Assembly (NCBI GenBank): GCA_045105615.1
Contig: JBGCDS010000026.1
Coordinates: forward strand, 62,001-126,000
Length of the DNA stretch: 64,000 nt
Direction of reading: 5' to 3'
DNA from: UBA1858 sp045105615
GTDB taxonomy: Bacteria; Pseudomonadota; Gammaproteobacteria; UBA4575
A program made the position numbers and the translations under genes. Positions 1 to 9,053 of this stretch are shown piece by piece (the stretch's first letter is position 1; every line of letters begins with the position of its first letter). The notes below the pieces were generated by a model. That model did no database searches. It was not told the origin of the DNA and saw nothing but the letters and a program-made list of their open reading frames with translations.

Positions 1-896
1 ACTAGCCCACGCTCGGTATCTACTGCTATTCCTATATGGAAATATTTCTTGTGTATTAAACTCGTGATATCCAGATTAATAGAACTATTAAAATCTGGAT
101 ATTCCTGTAAGCACTTCACCACCGCTTTCATAATAAATGGGAGCAGTGTTAATTTGATCCCATCAGATTTCATTTTTTCCTTAAGCTGTTTGCGCGCCAA
201 CTCTAGATCTGTAATATCAGCATCATCAAATTGTGTTACATGTGGCGCAACATCCCATGAATGATGCAAATGTTTTGCTGCTACCTGTTTCAGTTTATTA
301 AGTGGTGTTTCTTCGGTTTCACCAAATTGGCTAAAGTCTGGCAATGAATACTGACGACTTATTTGCACACTACCTGGGATTGATACATTTTTTTGTACAT
401 GACTTTGCACATCTTGCTTTAATATTCTTCCATTTTCAGCACTACCAGTTACATGTTCTAAATCTACACCAAGTTCATTTGCGTATTTGCGTACTGCAGG
501 GCTTGCATATGCGCTATCAGTGTCTAAAGCTTTATCCGATTTAACCTGTTTTGTAGTAGGCACCATATTAGTGGTTGGCTCAATATCTTCAGACTTGTCT
601 TTTATATTACTGTTTTCTGTAATCGGTAGATCTTTTTTTTCTTTAACTAGTTGTTTTGCAGTCTCAAGAACTAATAATGTATCACCCTGTTTTATCTTAT
701 CGCCCACCGAAACAGTGACGCTTTTAACTCTGCCTGCATTAGGTGCAGGAAATTCCATCATTGCCTTATCGCTTTCTAAAGTGACTATAGATTGATTTGC
801 TTCAACCTCATCACCGGCTGCAACCAAAACCTCAATAACATCAACTTCATCAAAGTCTTCTAGATCTGTTGCTGTAATTATTTTTTCTTCACTCAT
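1..896 (-). CDS. aceF: Pyruvate dehydrogenase E2, dihydrolipoamide acetyltransferase (N-terminal part)
   Basis: Partial gene; it begins with ATG at 896 and runs off the left edge, so about 298 codons are visible. E2 carries the acetyl group from AceE on a lipoyl arm and passes it to CoA. Residues 1-80 form a lipoyl domain with the acceptor lysine at residue 44 in the motif ESDKA. An acidic and Thr/Ser-rich linker follows, then a peripheral-subunit-binding domain near residues 128-163 (ASPAVRKYA), then the start of the catalytic domain. Only one lipoyl domain is present, against three in E. coli AceF. The catalytic HxxxDG motif lies outside the window. It follows aceE by 6 bases and is surely cotranscribed. 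Confidence 0.95.
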   Translation of the reverse strand, partial: MSEEKIITATDLEDFDEVDVIEVLVAAGDEVEANQSIVTLESDKAMMEFPAPNAGRVKSVTVSVGDKIKQGDTLLVLETAKQLVKEKKDLPITENSNIKDKSEDIEPTTNMVPTTKQVKSDKALDTDSAYASPAVRKYANELGVDLEHVTGSAENGRILKQDVQSHVQKNVSIPGSVQISRQYSLPDFSQFGETEETPLNKLKQVAAKHLHHSWDVAPHVTQFDDADITDLELARKQLKEKMKSDGIKLTLLPFIMKAVVKCLQEYPDFNSSINLDITSLIHKKYFHIGIAVDTERGL

Positions 897-902
897 CTTT
901 TA

Positions 903-3563
903 TTATCCAAACATTGGATTAATTCTATCTGGATCCAGCTGATATTTTTCTATTGCCTGCTTTACAGCTTTTGCTTCTATTTTACCCTGGCCTGCAAGTT
1001 CACATAGTGAGGCTACTATTACATAACGATAATCAACCTCAAAATATTCACGCAGTTTTTCTCGTGTATCGCTACGCCCAAACCCATCTGTGCCTAGTAC
1101 ACGATAATTTGTTGGTACTAGCGACCTGATTTGATCGGCATACAATTTCACATAATCACTTGCTGCTATCACAGGTTGTGTACCCGTACCTAAACATTCG
1201 GTAACATATGATTGTTTCGCAGTCTCTTCTGGATGTAACATATTCCAGCGATTAGTATCTACACCATCTCTATATAGTTCGTTAAAGCTTGTAACACTCC
1301 AGATATTCGCTCTTACAGAGTATTCATTCTCCAGTATCTCTGCAGCTTTGATCACTTCACGGAGTATTGCGCCACTACCAAGTAACTGAACATCATATTC
1401 ATCTTTAGAGGCTTGAAATAGATACATGCCTTTTATTATTCCTTCACTCACCCCTTCTGACATAGCTGGATGTTTATAATTTTCATTCATCACTGTAATA
1501 TAATAGAAACAATCTTCCTGTTTCTGATACATACGTACTAATCCATCATGAATAATCACCGCTAATTCATATCCAAAGGTTGGATCATAACTACGGCAAT
1601 TTGGAATAAAGTTGGCCATAATGTGACTTTGGCCGTCTTGATGTTGTAATCCTTCTCCGGCAAGTGTTGTTCTGCCTGCTGTGCCCCCAAGTAAAAATCC
1701 GCGAGAATGACTATCAGCCGCTAACCAGGCAAGATCCCCTATCCGTTGAAAGCCAAACATAGAATAGAATATATAAAATGGAATCATGGTTGTTCCATGA
1801 CTACTATATGAGCATGCAGCTGCAATCCATGACGACATAGCCCCTGCTTCATTGATTCCTTCTTGTAGTATTTGCCCTGCTTTATCTTCGCGGTAATACA
1901 TTAACTCGTCAGCATCAACTGGGTCGTACAACTGGCCTTTACGCGAATATATACCCATAGTACGAAACATTCCTTCCATACCAAATGTACGTGCTTCATC
2001 GGGCACGATTGGCACAATATATTTACTGATACTTTTTTCCCGTGTCAGTGCTGTCAATATCCGTACGAATGTCATCGTGGTTGAATATTCGCGCTTACCA
2101 CTATCCGTGACTAATTTTTCAAAGATATCAAATGATGGAATCTCTACAGGCTCTAATGTTGGAAATGGTTTTCTTTGTGGAATAGAACCTCCAAGTTTTT
2201 CCCGACATTTTTTTATGTACAGAATTTCAGGACTGTCATCGGCGGGCTTATAAAATGGAACCTTATCGAGATCTTCATCTGAGATAGGTATTTGATACCG
2301 ATCTCTAAACTCTTTAATTGATTCTTTTGTAGGCTTCTTTAGTTGATGAGCAATGTTGAGGCTCTCGCCGCTTTTACCTAGACCATAGCCTTTAACAGTT
2401 TTTGCTAATATAACTGTTGGCTGTCCCTTGTGTTTTACAGCTGAAGCATACGCTGCGTATACTTTTTGTTGATCATGGCCACCACGATTTAGGCGCCATA
2501 AATCTTCGTCTGTCATTTTTGACACTAGCTCTTCTAGCTCTGGATAACGTCCGAAGAAGTGCTCTCTTGTATATGCGCCACCCTTAGCTCGATAGTTTTG
2601 GTAATCTCCATCAACCGCTTCTTCCATGCGTTTTAGTAAAATACCCGTGTCATCGTTTTCAAATAATGGATCCCAGTTCGAGCCCCACACAAGTTTAATT
2701 ACATTCCACCCTGCACCTCTGAATACACCCTCTAGTTCTTGAATTATTTTGCCATTACCTCGCACTGGTCCATCTAAGCGCTGCAAGTTGCAATTAACAA
2801 CAAAAATCAGGTTATCTAAATTCTCACGTGCTGCTAATGAAATTGCCCCTAAAGACTCAGGCTCATCCATTTCACCATCACCAGTAAATACCCATACTTT
2901 ACGTCCTTCTTCAGCTTTGATGCTGCGATCATTCAGGTACTTCATAAATCTGGCTTGATAAATACCCGTAATCGGTCCTAAGCCCATAGAGACTGTTGGG
3001 AACTGCCAAAAGTCCGGCATCAACCAAGGATGTGGATAAGAAGTTAATCCTTCTCCATCTACATCACGGCGGAAATTTTTTAGCTCTTTTTCAGTCAGTC
3101 GACCTTCTAGATACGCGCGCGCATACACACCTGGAGCTGCATGGCCTTGGAAATAGATCAAATCACCATTGTGTTGATCACTCGGTCCTTTAAAGAAGTG
3201 GTTAAAACCAATGCTGTATAAAGTTGCAGCTGATGCATATGAAGATATATGCCCACCCAGTTCTGTCGTTACTCTAGCTGCCTGTACAACCATGGCCAAA
3301 GCATTCCAACGTTCGAGCGAACGTACTCGATGCTCTAAAGATAGATCCCCTGGTAGACGTGCTTCATCTGCACTATCAATTGTATTGATATAGGGTGTAG
3401 TAGTTTTAAAAGGAAGGTTTACACCAGCACGGCGTGCTTCGGTGATTAGTGTTTCAATAATTTGATGAGCTCGATGTTCACCCGTATGTTCTATGACATC
3501 ATGTAATGCCTGAATCCATTCTTGGGTTTCGTCATCTTGTATCTCTGGTCGCTTTGCCAACAA
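903..3563 (-). CDS. aceE: Pyruvate dehydrogenase E1 component, homodimeric type
   Basis: Thiamine-diphosphate-dependent decarboxylase that feeds pyruvate into acetyl-CoA with AceF. The 886 residues match the usual 885-890 of the single-chain AceE type. The ThDP motif runs from GDG (228-230) to NCN (257-259), and the active-site His lies at 141 in HAAPG. The start codon is TTG. Two in-frame TTG codons stand side by side at 3563 and 3560, and an upstream in-frame TAG at 3575 excludes longer forms. A strong Shine-Dalgarno AGAAGGAG (3567-3574) lies 3 nt from the first TTG and 6 nt from the second, so translation may really begin at 3560. No pdhR-type regulator lies upstream. Confidence 0.97.
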   Translation of the reverse strand: MLAKRPEIQDDETQEWIQALHDVIEHTGEHRAHQIIETLITEARRAGVNLPFKTTTPYINTIDSADEARLPGDLSLEHRVRSLERWNALAMVVQAARVTTELGGHISSYASAATLYSIGFNHFFKGPSDQHNGDLIYFQGHAAPGVYARAYLEGRLTEKELKNFRRDVDGEGLTSYPHPWLMPDFWQFPTVSMGLGPITGIYQARFMKYLNDRSIKAEEGRKVWVFTGDGEMDEPESLGAISLAARENLDNLIFVVNCNLQRLDGPVRGNGKIIQELEGVFRGAGWNVIKLVWGSNWDPLFENDDTGILLKRMEEAVDGDYQNYRAKGGAYTREHFFGRYPELEELVSKMTDEDLWRLNRGGHDQQKVYAAYASAVKHKGQPTVILAKTVKGYGLGKSGESLNIAHQLKKPTKESIKEFRDRYQIPISDEDLDKVPFYKPADDSPEILYIKKCREKLGGSIPQRKPFPTLEPVEIPSFDIFEKLVTDSGKREYSTTMTFVRILTALTREKSISKYIVPIVPDEARTFGMEGMFRTMGIYSRKGQLYDPVDADELMYYREDKAGQILQEGINEAGAMSSWIAAACSYSSHGTTMIPFYIFYSMFGFQRIGDLAWLAADSHSRGFLLGGTAGRTTLAGEGLQHQDGQSHIMANFIPNCRSYDPTFGYELAVIIHDGLVRMYQKQEDCFYYITVMNENYKHPAMSEGVSEGIIKGMYLFQASKDEYDVQLLGSGAILREVIKAAEILENEYSVRANIWSVTSFNELYRDGVDTNRWNMLHPEETAKQSYVTECLGTGTQPVIAASDYVKLYADQIRSLVPTNYRVLGTDGFGRSDTREKLREYFEVDYRYVIVASLCELAGQGKIEAKAVKQAIEKYQLDPDRINPMFG

Positions 3564-3602
3564 ATGCTCCTTCTAAACCGCATTAAGAATTCATTGACTT
3601 AA

Positions 3603-3667
3603 CTTATACCACTTTTTAAACGTTTACTATAGTCGAGAGATTACACACTATATGTAGGTTTAGACAA
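3603..3667 (-). promoter_or_regulatory. Candidate sigma-70 promoters for aceEF
   Basis: Two candidates read toward aceE in the 170-base gap. One has -35 TTGTCT (3662-3667), a 16-nt spacer and -10 TGTAAT (3640-3645). The other is an extended -10, TGG followed by TATAAG (3603-3611), with a poor -35. Both are matches by eye. Nothing else was recognised in this gap. Confidence 0.3.
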
Positions 3668-3733
3668 TATCTATAAGTTAACTGTCATTAAACTGGCATA
3701 ATATAATCTGTCGTATATTATACTTAATAAATA

Positions 3734-5170
3734 TCAACTTCTTACCATAGAATATAATTGCATTACTGTATCACGTTGAAATGCTAAGACTAATCCAGTG
3801 TAAGTCACAGCACCTACAAATATCAGCATGACAAGCTCTATCACAGTATTACCAATCATTGGACTAATTAGCTCTCTAGCAAGCATCACCATTACATACA
3901 TTATGCCGCTAAATAAAGCAGGATATGCAAATTCGCTTATATAAGTACTAAACTTCATTCCAATTGTTGCAAGTACTATTTTCATAGAAATATAAAAATA
4001 AGGTGGGTAAGCAATCAACCATGATAATGATACACCAACCAATCCTCCCCATACCGCGCCGATATAAAAAGCAATCGGCATAATCACACAGCCTATTGCT
4101 AGTGCTTTAACACCGACATCAGGTCGTCCCATCGCAAACAATAATGGATCTGTTATGTTCATCATCTTAAGCGCCATTACAGCACTAACTATTTGCAGCG
4201 GTAATGCGACCTCAGCCCATTTCTCACCCAGCAGTACTGCAACTAATTCTGGTGCGGTACAAGACATTCCCATAAATACTGGAAAAACCACAATCCCCAG
4301 TATCCGTACTGCTTTACGCAGCAGTTCATTCATTTTTTGTTGATTATCTTGAATTGTTGAGAATGCTGAAAAGCCTACTTCATTCAAAATCATCATAAAC
4401 TTGTCCATCGGCAAACAAGCAATTTGCATTGCAACCGAATAAAAGCCTAACGCTTTTTGTCCCGTGATCTTACCCATCACTACGGCATCTGCCGAATTAT
4501 AGATATAGTAAAGTATGCGATGAATAGTAATCATGCCACCAAAGCTTAATGCTTCGCCGATGCCCTCGAATGATAAACTTGGCATACGCAGATAACTCGA
4601 CACTATCATTGCTCCCAGTGTTTGCACCGCTGTATATACCAGCGAACCGTACACTAAAGACCAAACACCAAATCCTAAATAGGCTAACACTAATATTGAT
4701 AAGCTTTGTCCAACAACAGCCACAAATCGAATCAATGAGACACTACGGAAATCCATATCTCTTCTCATCATGGCATTCGGAACATAGAAGAAAATACGTA
4801 TGAGTGTCTGTAGGCCTAATATTTGAATTATTATTGATAGACGTTGATCATCAAAAAAATCTGCGACAAAAGGTGCTGTCACATATAGTGCTATATAGAA
4901 TCCAGTATTGAATATAAATAGCATACCGAATATTTGCCGAACAAATTTATCGGTTAGTTCTTTTTTCTTAACCAGTGCTGAAGCTAGGCCCATATCATCC
5001 AAGATATCTAACAAACCAATCACTACAGCAGCTAAAGCCATCAAGCCATAATCTTCAGGCGATAAAAGTCTTATAACTATTAATGTAGCTACCCAGGTAA
5101 ATATTTGACTGATAACGCGCATGCCAGCCATCCATCGAATTGAACTAGATACTTCCTTTCCAATAGACAT
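3734..5170 (-). CDS. MOP-family polysaccharide exporter (Wzx/WzxC-like flippase)
   Basis: A 478-residue, strongly hydrophobic protein with about 12-14 predicted membrane segments. The N-terminal stretch with RLLSPEDYGLMALAAVV is typical of the lipopolysaccharide-biosynthesis branch of the multidrug/oligosaccharidyl-lipid/polysaccharide superfamily. Such proteins flip lipid-linked glycans across the inner membrane. Known WzxC-type exporters usually sit among glycosyltransferases; this one stands alone between aceE and glmS, 79 bases downstream of glmS, so its substrate cannot be read from context. No clear Shine-Dalgarno precedes the ATG at 5170. The family call is firm; the substrate is unknown. 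Confidence 0.85.
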   Translation of the reverse strand: MSIGKEVSSSIRWMAGMRVISQIFTWVATLIVIRLLSPEDYGLMALAAVVIGLLDILDDMGLASALVKKKELTDKFVRQIFGMLFIFNTGFYIALYVTAPFVADFFDDQRLSIIIQILGLQTLIRIFFYVPNAMMRRDMDFRSVSLIRFVAVVGQSLSILVLAYLGFGVWSLVYGSLVYTAVQTLGAMIVSSYLRMPSLSFEGIGEALSFGGMITIHRILYYIYNSADAVVMGKITGQKALGFYSVAMQIACLPMDKFMMILNEVGFSAFSTIQDNQQKMNELLRKAVRILGIVVFPVFMGMSCTAPELVAVLLGEKWAEVALPLQIVSAVMALKMMNITDPLLFAMGRPDVGVKALAIGCVIMPIAFYIGAVWGGLVGVSLSWLIAYPPYFYISMKIVLATIGMKFSTYISEFAYPALFSGIMYVMVMLARELISPMIGNTVIELVMLIFVGAVTYTGLVLAFQRDTVMQLYSMVRS

Positions 5171-5249
5171 GGCTTAATATTTTACTAAGATTGTAAATAT
5201 GTTGCGCTTTATGAAAGCGATCTGATAAAACAACGTATTACAATTAACC

Positions 5250-7079
5250 TTATTCCACGGTCACAGATTTTGCTAAGTTACGCGGCTGATCAACATCCGT
5301 ACCTTTAAGTACAGCGACATGATATGAGAGCAGCTGAAGAGGGATTGTAAATATAATTGGTGCAACTGCATTCTCCGGCGCATCTAATTCGATAAGTTGC
5401 ATACCTTCCTCTAATTCAAACGCACAACCAGCATCAGCAAATACATGTAATTCACCGCCACGTGCTCGCACCTCTTCTATATTTGATTTCAGCTTTTCTA
5501 ACAAGTCATTATTAGGCGCCACAGTGATGACTGGCATATCGCTGTCAACTAATGCAATAGGTCCATGTTTTAATTCACCTGCTGCATAAGACTCAGCATG
5601 TATATAAGATATTTCCTTTAGCTTCAAAGCACCTTCCATTGCAATTGGGTGGTGCGAGCCACGCCCTAAAAACAATGCATGATGTTTATCTTTATATAAC
5701 TTAGCTAGTTCTTTAATTGGTTCATCTAGTGATAATGCTTTATTAATACGCACTGGTAAATTCAATAACTGTTCTACCAATATTTTTTCCATCTCTGGAT
5801 GTAGGCCATTACGTCGGCCAACTAAAATAACCAGCATCATTAACGCCACTAGCTGCGTAGTAAATGCTTTTGTAGAGGCAACACCAATTTCTGGGCCAGC
5901 ATGTGTCATAAGCGCTAAATCTGATTCACGCACTAACGAGCTTTCTGGCACATTGCAAACTACTAATGAACCAACATAGTTCTCTGAACTTGCCTGTAGT
6001 AATGCTGCAAGACTATCAGCTGTCTCTCCTGACTGTGAGATGGTGACAAATAAAGTGCCTGGTCTAACGACATGTTTTCGATAACGGAACTCACTGGCCA
6101 CTTCCACATGACAATGAATACCTGCAATCTCTTCAAACCAATACTTAGCTACCAAGCCAGCATGGTAACTCGTACCGCAAGCTATAATTTGTACTGCCTC
6201 TACTTTGTCTAGGATACCCTTTGCTTTTGGCCCAAGAATTTCATCGATGACTCTACCATTGAGAATTCGACCTTCTAACGTGTCAGCAATTGCACGTGGT
6301 TGTTCATATATTTCTTTAAGCATATAGTGGGCATACTCGCCCTTTTCAGCTGCTTCAGAACTTTGTTTACTAGATTTAATTTCTCTTTCTACAAATTCAC
6401 CCTTAAGATCAAATATAGAAATCTTATCACGCGTAATTTCTGCAATATCACCATTTTCTAGATAAATAAACTTTTGTGTTTCTTTTAATAATGCATGAAC
6501 ATCAGAAGCGATAAAGTTTTCATCTTCCCCCACACCAATGACTAACGGACTACCGCTACGCGCAGCGATAATTCTATCTTCATCTGTACGATCTATTACC
6601 CCTAATGCATAGGCGCCCTTTAAATCCTTCACTGTATTTTGTACGGCAAAAAATAATGAGTCACCTTTTTCTAAATATAGAACTATCTGATGTGCTATTA
6701 CCTCTGTATCAGTATCAGAAGTAAACTTAAATCCTGCCTTGGATTGCATTTCGCGCAGTTCTTGATAATTTTCTATAATGCCATTATGTACAATCGCAAC
6801 TCGCCCATTACAAATATGTGGGTGTGCATTATATTCAGAAGGCACTCCATGTGTAGCCCAGCGAGTATGTGCAATACCAACTATTCCGCTTAAGTTTGAC
6901 TCTTGTAATGCATTACCTAATTCAGCAACTTTACCTGGGCGTCTTATTCTTTCTAATAAGCCTTTATTAAGTACCGCCATACCTGCTGAATCATACCCTC
7001 TATATTCAAGGCGTTTTAATCCTTCTAATAAAATATCTGATACATCTCTTTTTGAGATTGCTCCTACGATTCCACACAT
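5250..7079 (-). CDS. glmS: Glutamine-fructose-6-phosphate aminotransferase (isomerizing)
   Basis: Makes glucosamine-6-phosphate from fructose-6-phosphate and glutamine, the first step to UDP-GlcNAc for peptidoglycan and LPS. The 609 residues match E. coli GlmS. The N-terminal nucleophile is Cys2 in MCGIVGA, with the glutaminase domain over about residues 2-220. Two SIS sugar-isomerase domains follow, with the motif SQSGETADS, and the conserved C-terminal tail ends DQPRNLAKSVTVE. It lies 13 bases behind glmU, so the pair forms an operon. No leader with room for a glmS ribozyme exists, as expected for a gammaproteobacterium. Confidence 0.98.
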   Translation of the reverse strand: MCGIVGAISKRDVSDILLEGLKRLEYRGYDSAGMAVLNKGLLERIRRPGKVAELGNALQESNLSGIVGIAHTRWATHGVPSEYNAHPHICNGRVAIVHNGIIENYQELREMQSKAGFKFTSDTDTEVIAHQIVLYLEKGDSLFFAVQNTVKDLKGAYALGVIDRTDEDRIIAARSGSPLVIGVGEDENFIASDVHALLKETQKFIYLENGDIAEITRDKISIFDLKGEFVEREIKSSKQSSEAAEKGEYAHYMLKEIYEQPRAIADTLEGRILNGRVIDEILGPKAKGILDKVEAVQIIACGTSYHAGLVAKYWFEEIAGIHCHVEVASEFRYRKHVVRPGTLFVTISQSGETADSLAALLQASSENYVGSLVVCNVPESSLVRESDLALMTHAGPEIGVASTKAFTTQLVALMMLVILVGRRNGLHPEMEKILVEQLLNLPVRINKALSLDEPIKELAKLYKDKHHALFLGRGSHHPIAMEGALKLKEISYIHAESYAAGELKHGPIALVDSDMPVITVAPNNDLLEKLKSNIEEVRARGGELHVFADAGCAFELEEGMQLIELDAPENAVAPIIFTIPLQLLSYHVAVLKGTDVDQPRNLAKSVTVE

Positions 7080-7092
7080 ATCAAAAATCCCT

Positions 7093-8466
7093 TTACTTCT
7101 TTTGTTTATTTGGACGTTGCCAATTATCTATAGTTGTTTGTTTACTACGAGATAGTGTTAATTTTTCTGCTGGCACGTCTCGCGTTATCGTTGATCCTGC
7201 GCCTATCGTTGCACCATCATCAATTGTTACTGGTGCTACTAACTGAGTATCGGAACCAATAAATACATTGTTGCCAATTATCGTTTTATGTTTATTAGCA
7301 CCATCATAATTACAGCAAATAGTGCCAGCACCTATATTAGTTTTTTCACCAATATTGGCATCGCCAATATAACTTAGGTGATTTACTTTACTTCCGGTAG
7401 CAATATTTGATTTCTTAACTTCAACAAAATTACCCAGTTTCACTTTGCTGGCTAATTCTGTCCCGGGACGCACGCGAGCAAAAGGACCTATTTCACAGTT
7501 CTCGCCTATATTTGAATCTTCAATCACTGAGTTTGGATGTATTACCGTCCCAGCCTCGATCACACTATCCGTAATCACACTGTTCATGCCAATTGTCACA
7601 TCATCTCCAATCGTTACGTTGCCACGTAATAAAACATTGGCCTCAATAATAATGTCATTACCTATTTCAACATTGCCCTCTACAAAGATACTCGCTGTAT
7701 CACGCAGTGTTGCGCCATTAATCATTAACTTTTCTCGTTCTCTAGCCTGAAATACGTTTTCCATGTCGGCTAGATGTACTCGATTATTTACGCCCATCAC
7801 TTCAGTTGGATCTTTACAGATTACGGCTTCAACTGACTTTCCTTCGGCTACAGCGAGACCCACACAGTCTGTTAAATAGTATTCTTGTTGCTGATTATTG
7901 TTATCAATATTATTTAACCAATTGATCAGACTTTGCGATGATGCACATAAAATACCGGTGTTTATTTCTGCTATCTGTCTAATGTCATCATCGGCATCTT
8001 TCTCTTCTACGATCTTTTCTACTTTACCCACTGCACTACGTACTATGCGGCCATAACCCTGTGGGTTAGCTAGCTCTGTCGTTAAGATTGCCATTGAATC
8101 ATTGGGTTTTTGTTCGACCAGTGTTAGTAATGTGCTTTCTCTTACTAACGGAACATCACCATACAATATAAGAATGTTTTCATCTGACTGTGCAGTGAAA
8201 AATGGAATAGCCTGTTGAACAGCATGACCCGTACCCAGTCTTTCTGACTGTTCTACCCATTCAACTTTTTCGTTTTGGATAGTTGAATGAACCGCTTCAC
8301 CACCATGTCCATATACTACAATAATCCTGTCGGCACCTAGATTTTCTGCTGTGACTACTGTATGAGCCAGCATTGATTTGCCCCCAACCTGGTGTAATAC
8401 CTTGGGTAGCTTACTACGCATGCGTGTGCCTTGACCGGCAGCTAATATAACGACGTTTAGTGACAT
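7093..8466 (-). CDS. glmU: Bifunctional UDP-GlcNAc pyrophosphorylase / glucosamine-1-phosphate acetyltransferase
   Basis: Acetylates glucosamine-1-phosphate and then uridylates it to UDP-GlcNAc. The 457 residues match E. coli (456). The N-terminal uridyltransferase half opens with LAAGQGTRMRSKLPKVL, the nucleotide-binding signature. The C-terminal half (from about residue 230) is a left-handed beta-helix of hexapeptide repeats, with the acetyltransferase segment around VEVKKSNIATGSKVNHLSY. It is the first gene of the glmU-glmS unit, cut off from the upstream ATP synthase operon by a terminator. Confidence 0.98.
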   Translation of the reverse strand: MSLNVVILAAGQGTRMRSKLPKVLHQVGGKSMLAHTVVTAENLGADRIIVVYGHGGEAVHSTIQNEKVEWVEQSERLGTGHAVQQAIPFFTAQSDENILILYGDVPLVRESTLLTLVEQKPNDSMAILTTELANPQGYGRIVRSAVGKVEKIVEEKDADDDIRQIAEINTGILCASSQSLINWLNNIDNNNQQQEYYLTDCVGLAVAEGKSVEAVICKDPTEVMGVNNRVHLADMENVFQAREREKLMINGATLRDTASIFVEGNVEIGNDIIIEANVLLRGNVTIGDDVTIGMNSVITDSVIEAGTVIHPNSVIEDSNIGENCEIGPFARVRPGTELASKVKLGNFVEVKKSNIATGSKVNHLSYIGDANIGEKTNIGAGTICCNYDGANKHKTIIGNNVFIGSDTQLVAPVTIDDGATIGAGSTITRDVPAEKLTLSRSKQTTIDNWQRPNKQKK

Positions 8467-8546
8467 AGATCTATTAATTCTTTGAGATATAAAAGGTTAC
8501 ACTATTATTCTAGTCCATATTTTGAACTAGTTACCTTTACATAGAA

Positions 8547-8575
8547 ATGAAAAAGGCAGCCATTGGGCTGCCTTT
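8547..8575 (-). terminator. Rho-independent terminator of the ATP synthase operon
   Basis: Perfect 10-bp inverted repeat, AAAGGCAGCC with a 4-nt loop and GGCTGCCTTT (8552-8575). Read on the minus strand it is followed by a run of T. It lies about 45 bases past the atpC stop codon and separates the atp operon from glmU. Confidence 0.9.
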
Positions 8576-8621
8576 ATGTTCTATTTATCTCAAAGCTTTG
8601 AATCTATTGAGGATTTAAGCT

Positions 8622-9044
8622 TTAGACCTTTCCTTTACGGAATTTTTCAATCATCCGTAGCTGTGCTGCGGCTTCGGCTAACTCTGCCAATGCTCTTGCA
8701 CTATCTACTTCAGACTTCTTATCTTTAAGTAACTCTTCAGCATGCTGCTTCGCTTCTAGTGCCATAGTCTCATCAAGATCTTCAGCTCTAATGGCAGTAT
8801 CGGACAGGACCGTAACCACATCGGGCTGTACTTCTATCATGCCACCTGACACATAGATGAATCGGTCTTCTTCACCTTCCACTTCAATTTTTAACTCACC
8901 AGGTTTGAGGCGAGTTACCAATGGAGTATGTTGAGGGTAGATTCCCACATCACCGATGATCGCTGGTGCGAATACAGCATTCACTGTTCCAGAGAATATC
9001 TCTGTTTCAGCGCTTACGATATCAAGTTGCATATTAGTAGCCAT
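8622..9044 (-). CDS. atpC: ATP synthase F1 subunit epsilon
   Basis: Part of the central stalk; links c-ring rotation to catalysis and inhibits ATP hydrolysis. The 140 residues match E. coli (139). It has an N-terminal beta-sandwich with the conserved GDVGIYPQHTPLVTRLKPGE and a C-terminal two-helix domain that includes the usual RALAELAEAAAQL region. It is the last gene of the operon, 9 bases after atpD, followed by a strong terminator. Confidence 0.98.
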   Translation of the reverse strand: MATNMQLDIVSAETEIFSGTVNAVFAPAIIGDVGIYPQHTPLVTRLKPGELKIEVEGEEDRFIYVSGGMIEVQPDVVTVLSDTAIRAEDLDETMALEAKQHAEELLKDKKSEVDSARALAELAEAAAQLRMIEKFRKGKV

Positions 9045-9053
9045 GATTGACGA

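Noticed and set aside
5205..5219. Short inverted repeat CGCTTT-ATG... AAAGCG after glmS as a terminator
   Set aside because: Only 6 bp of stem with a 3-nt loop and no T-run on the glmS strand; too weak to call.
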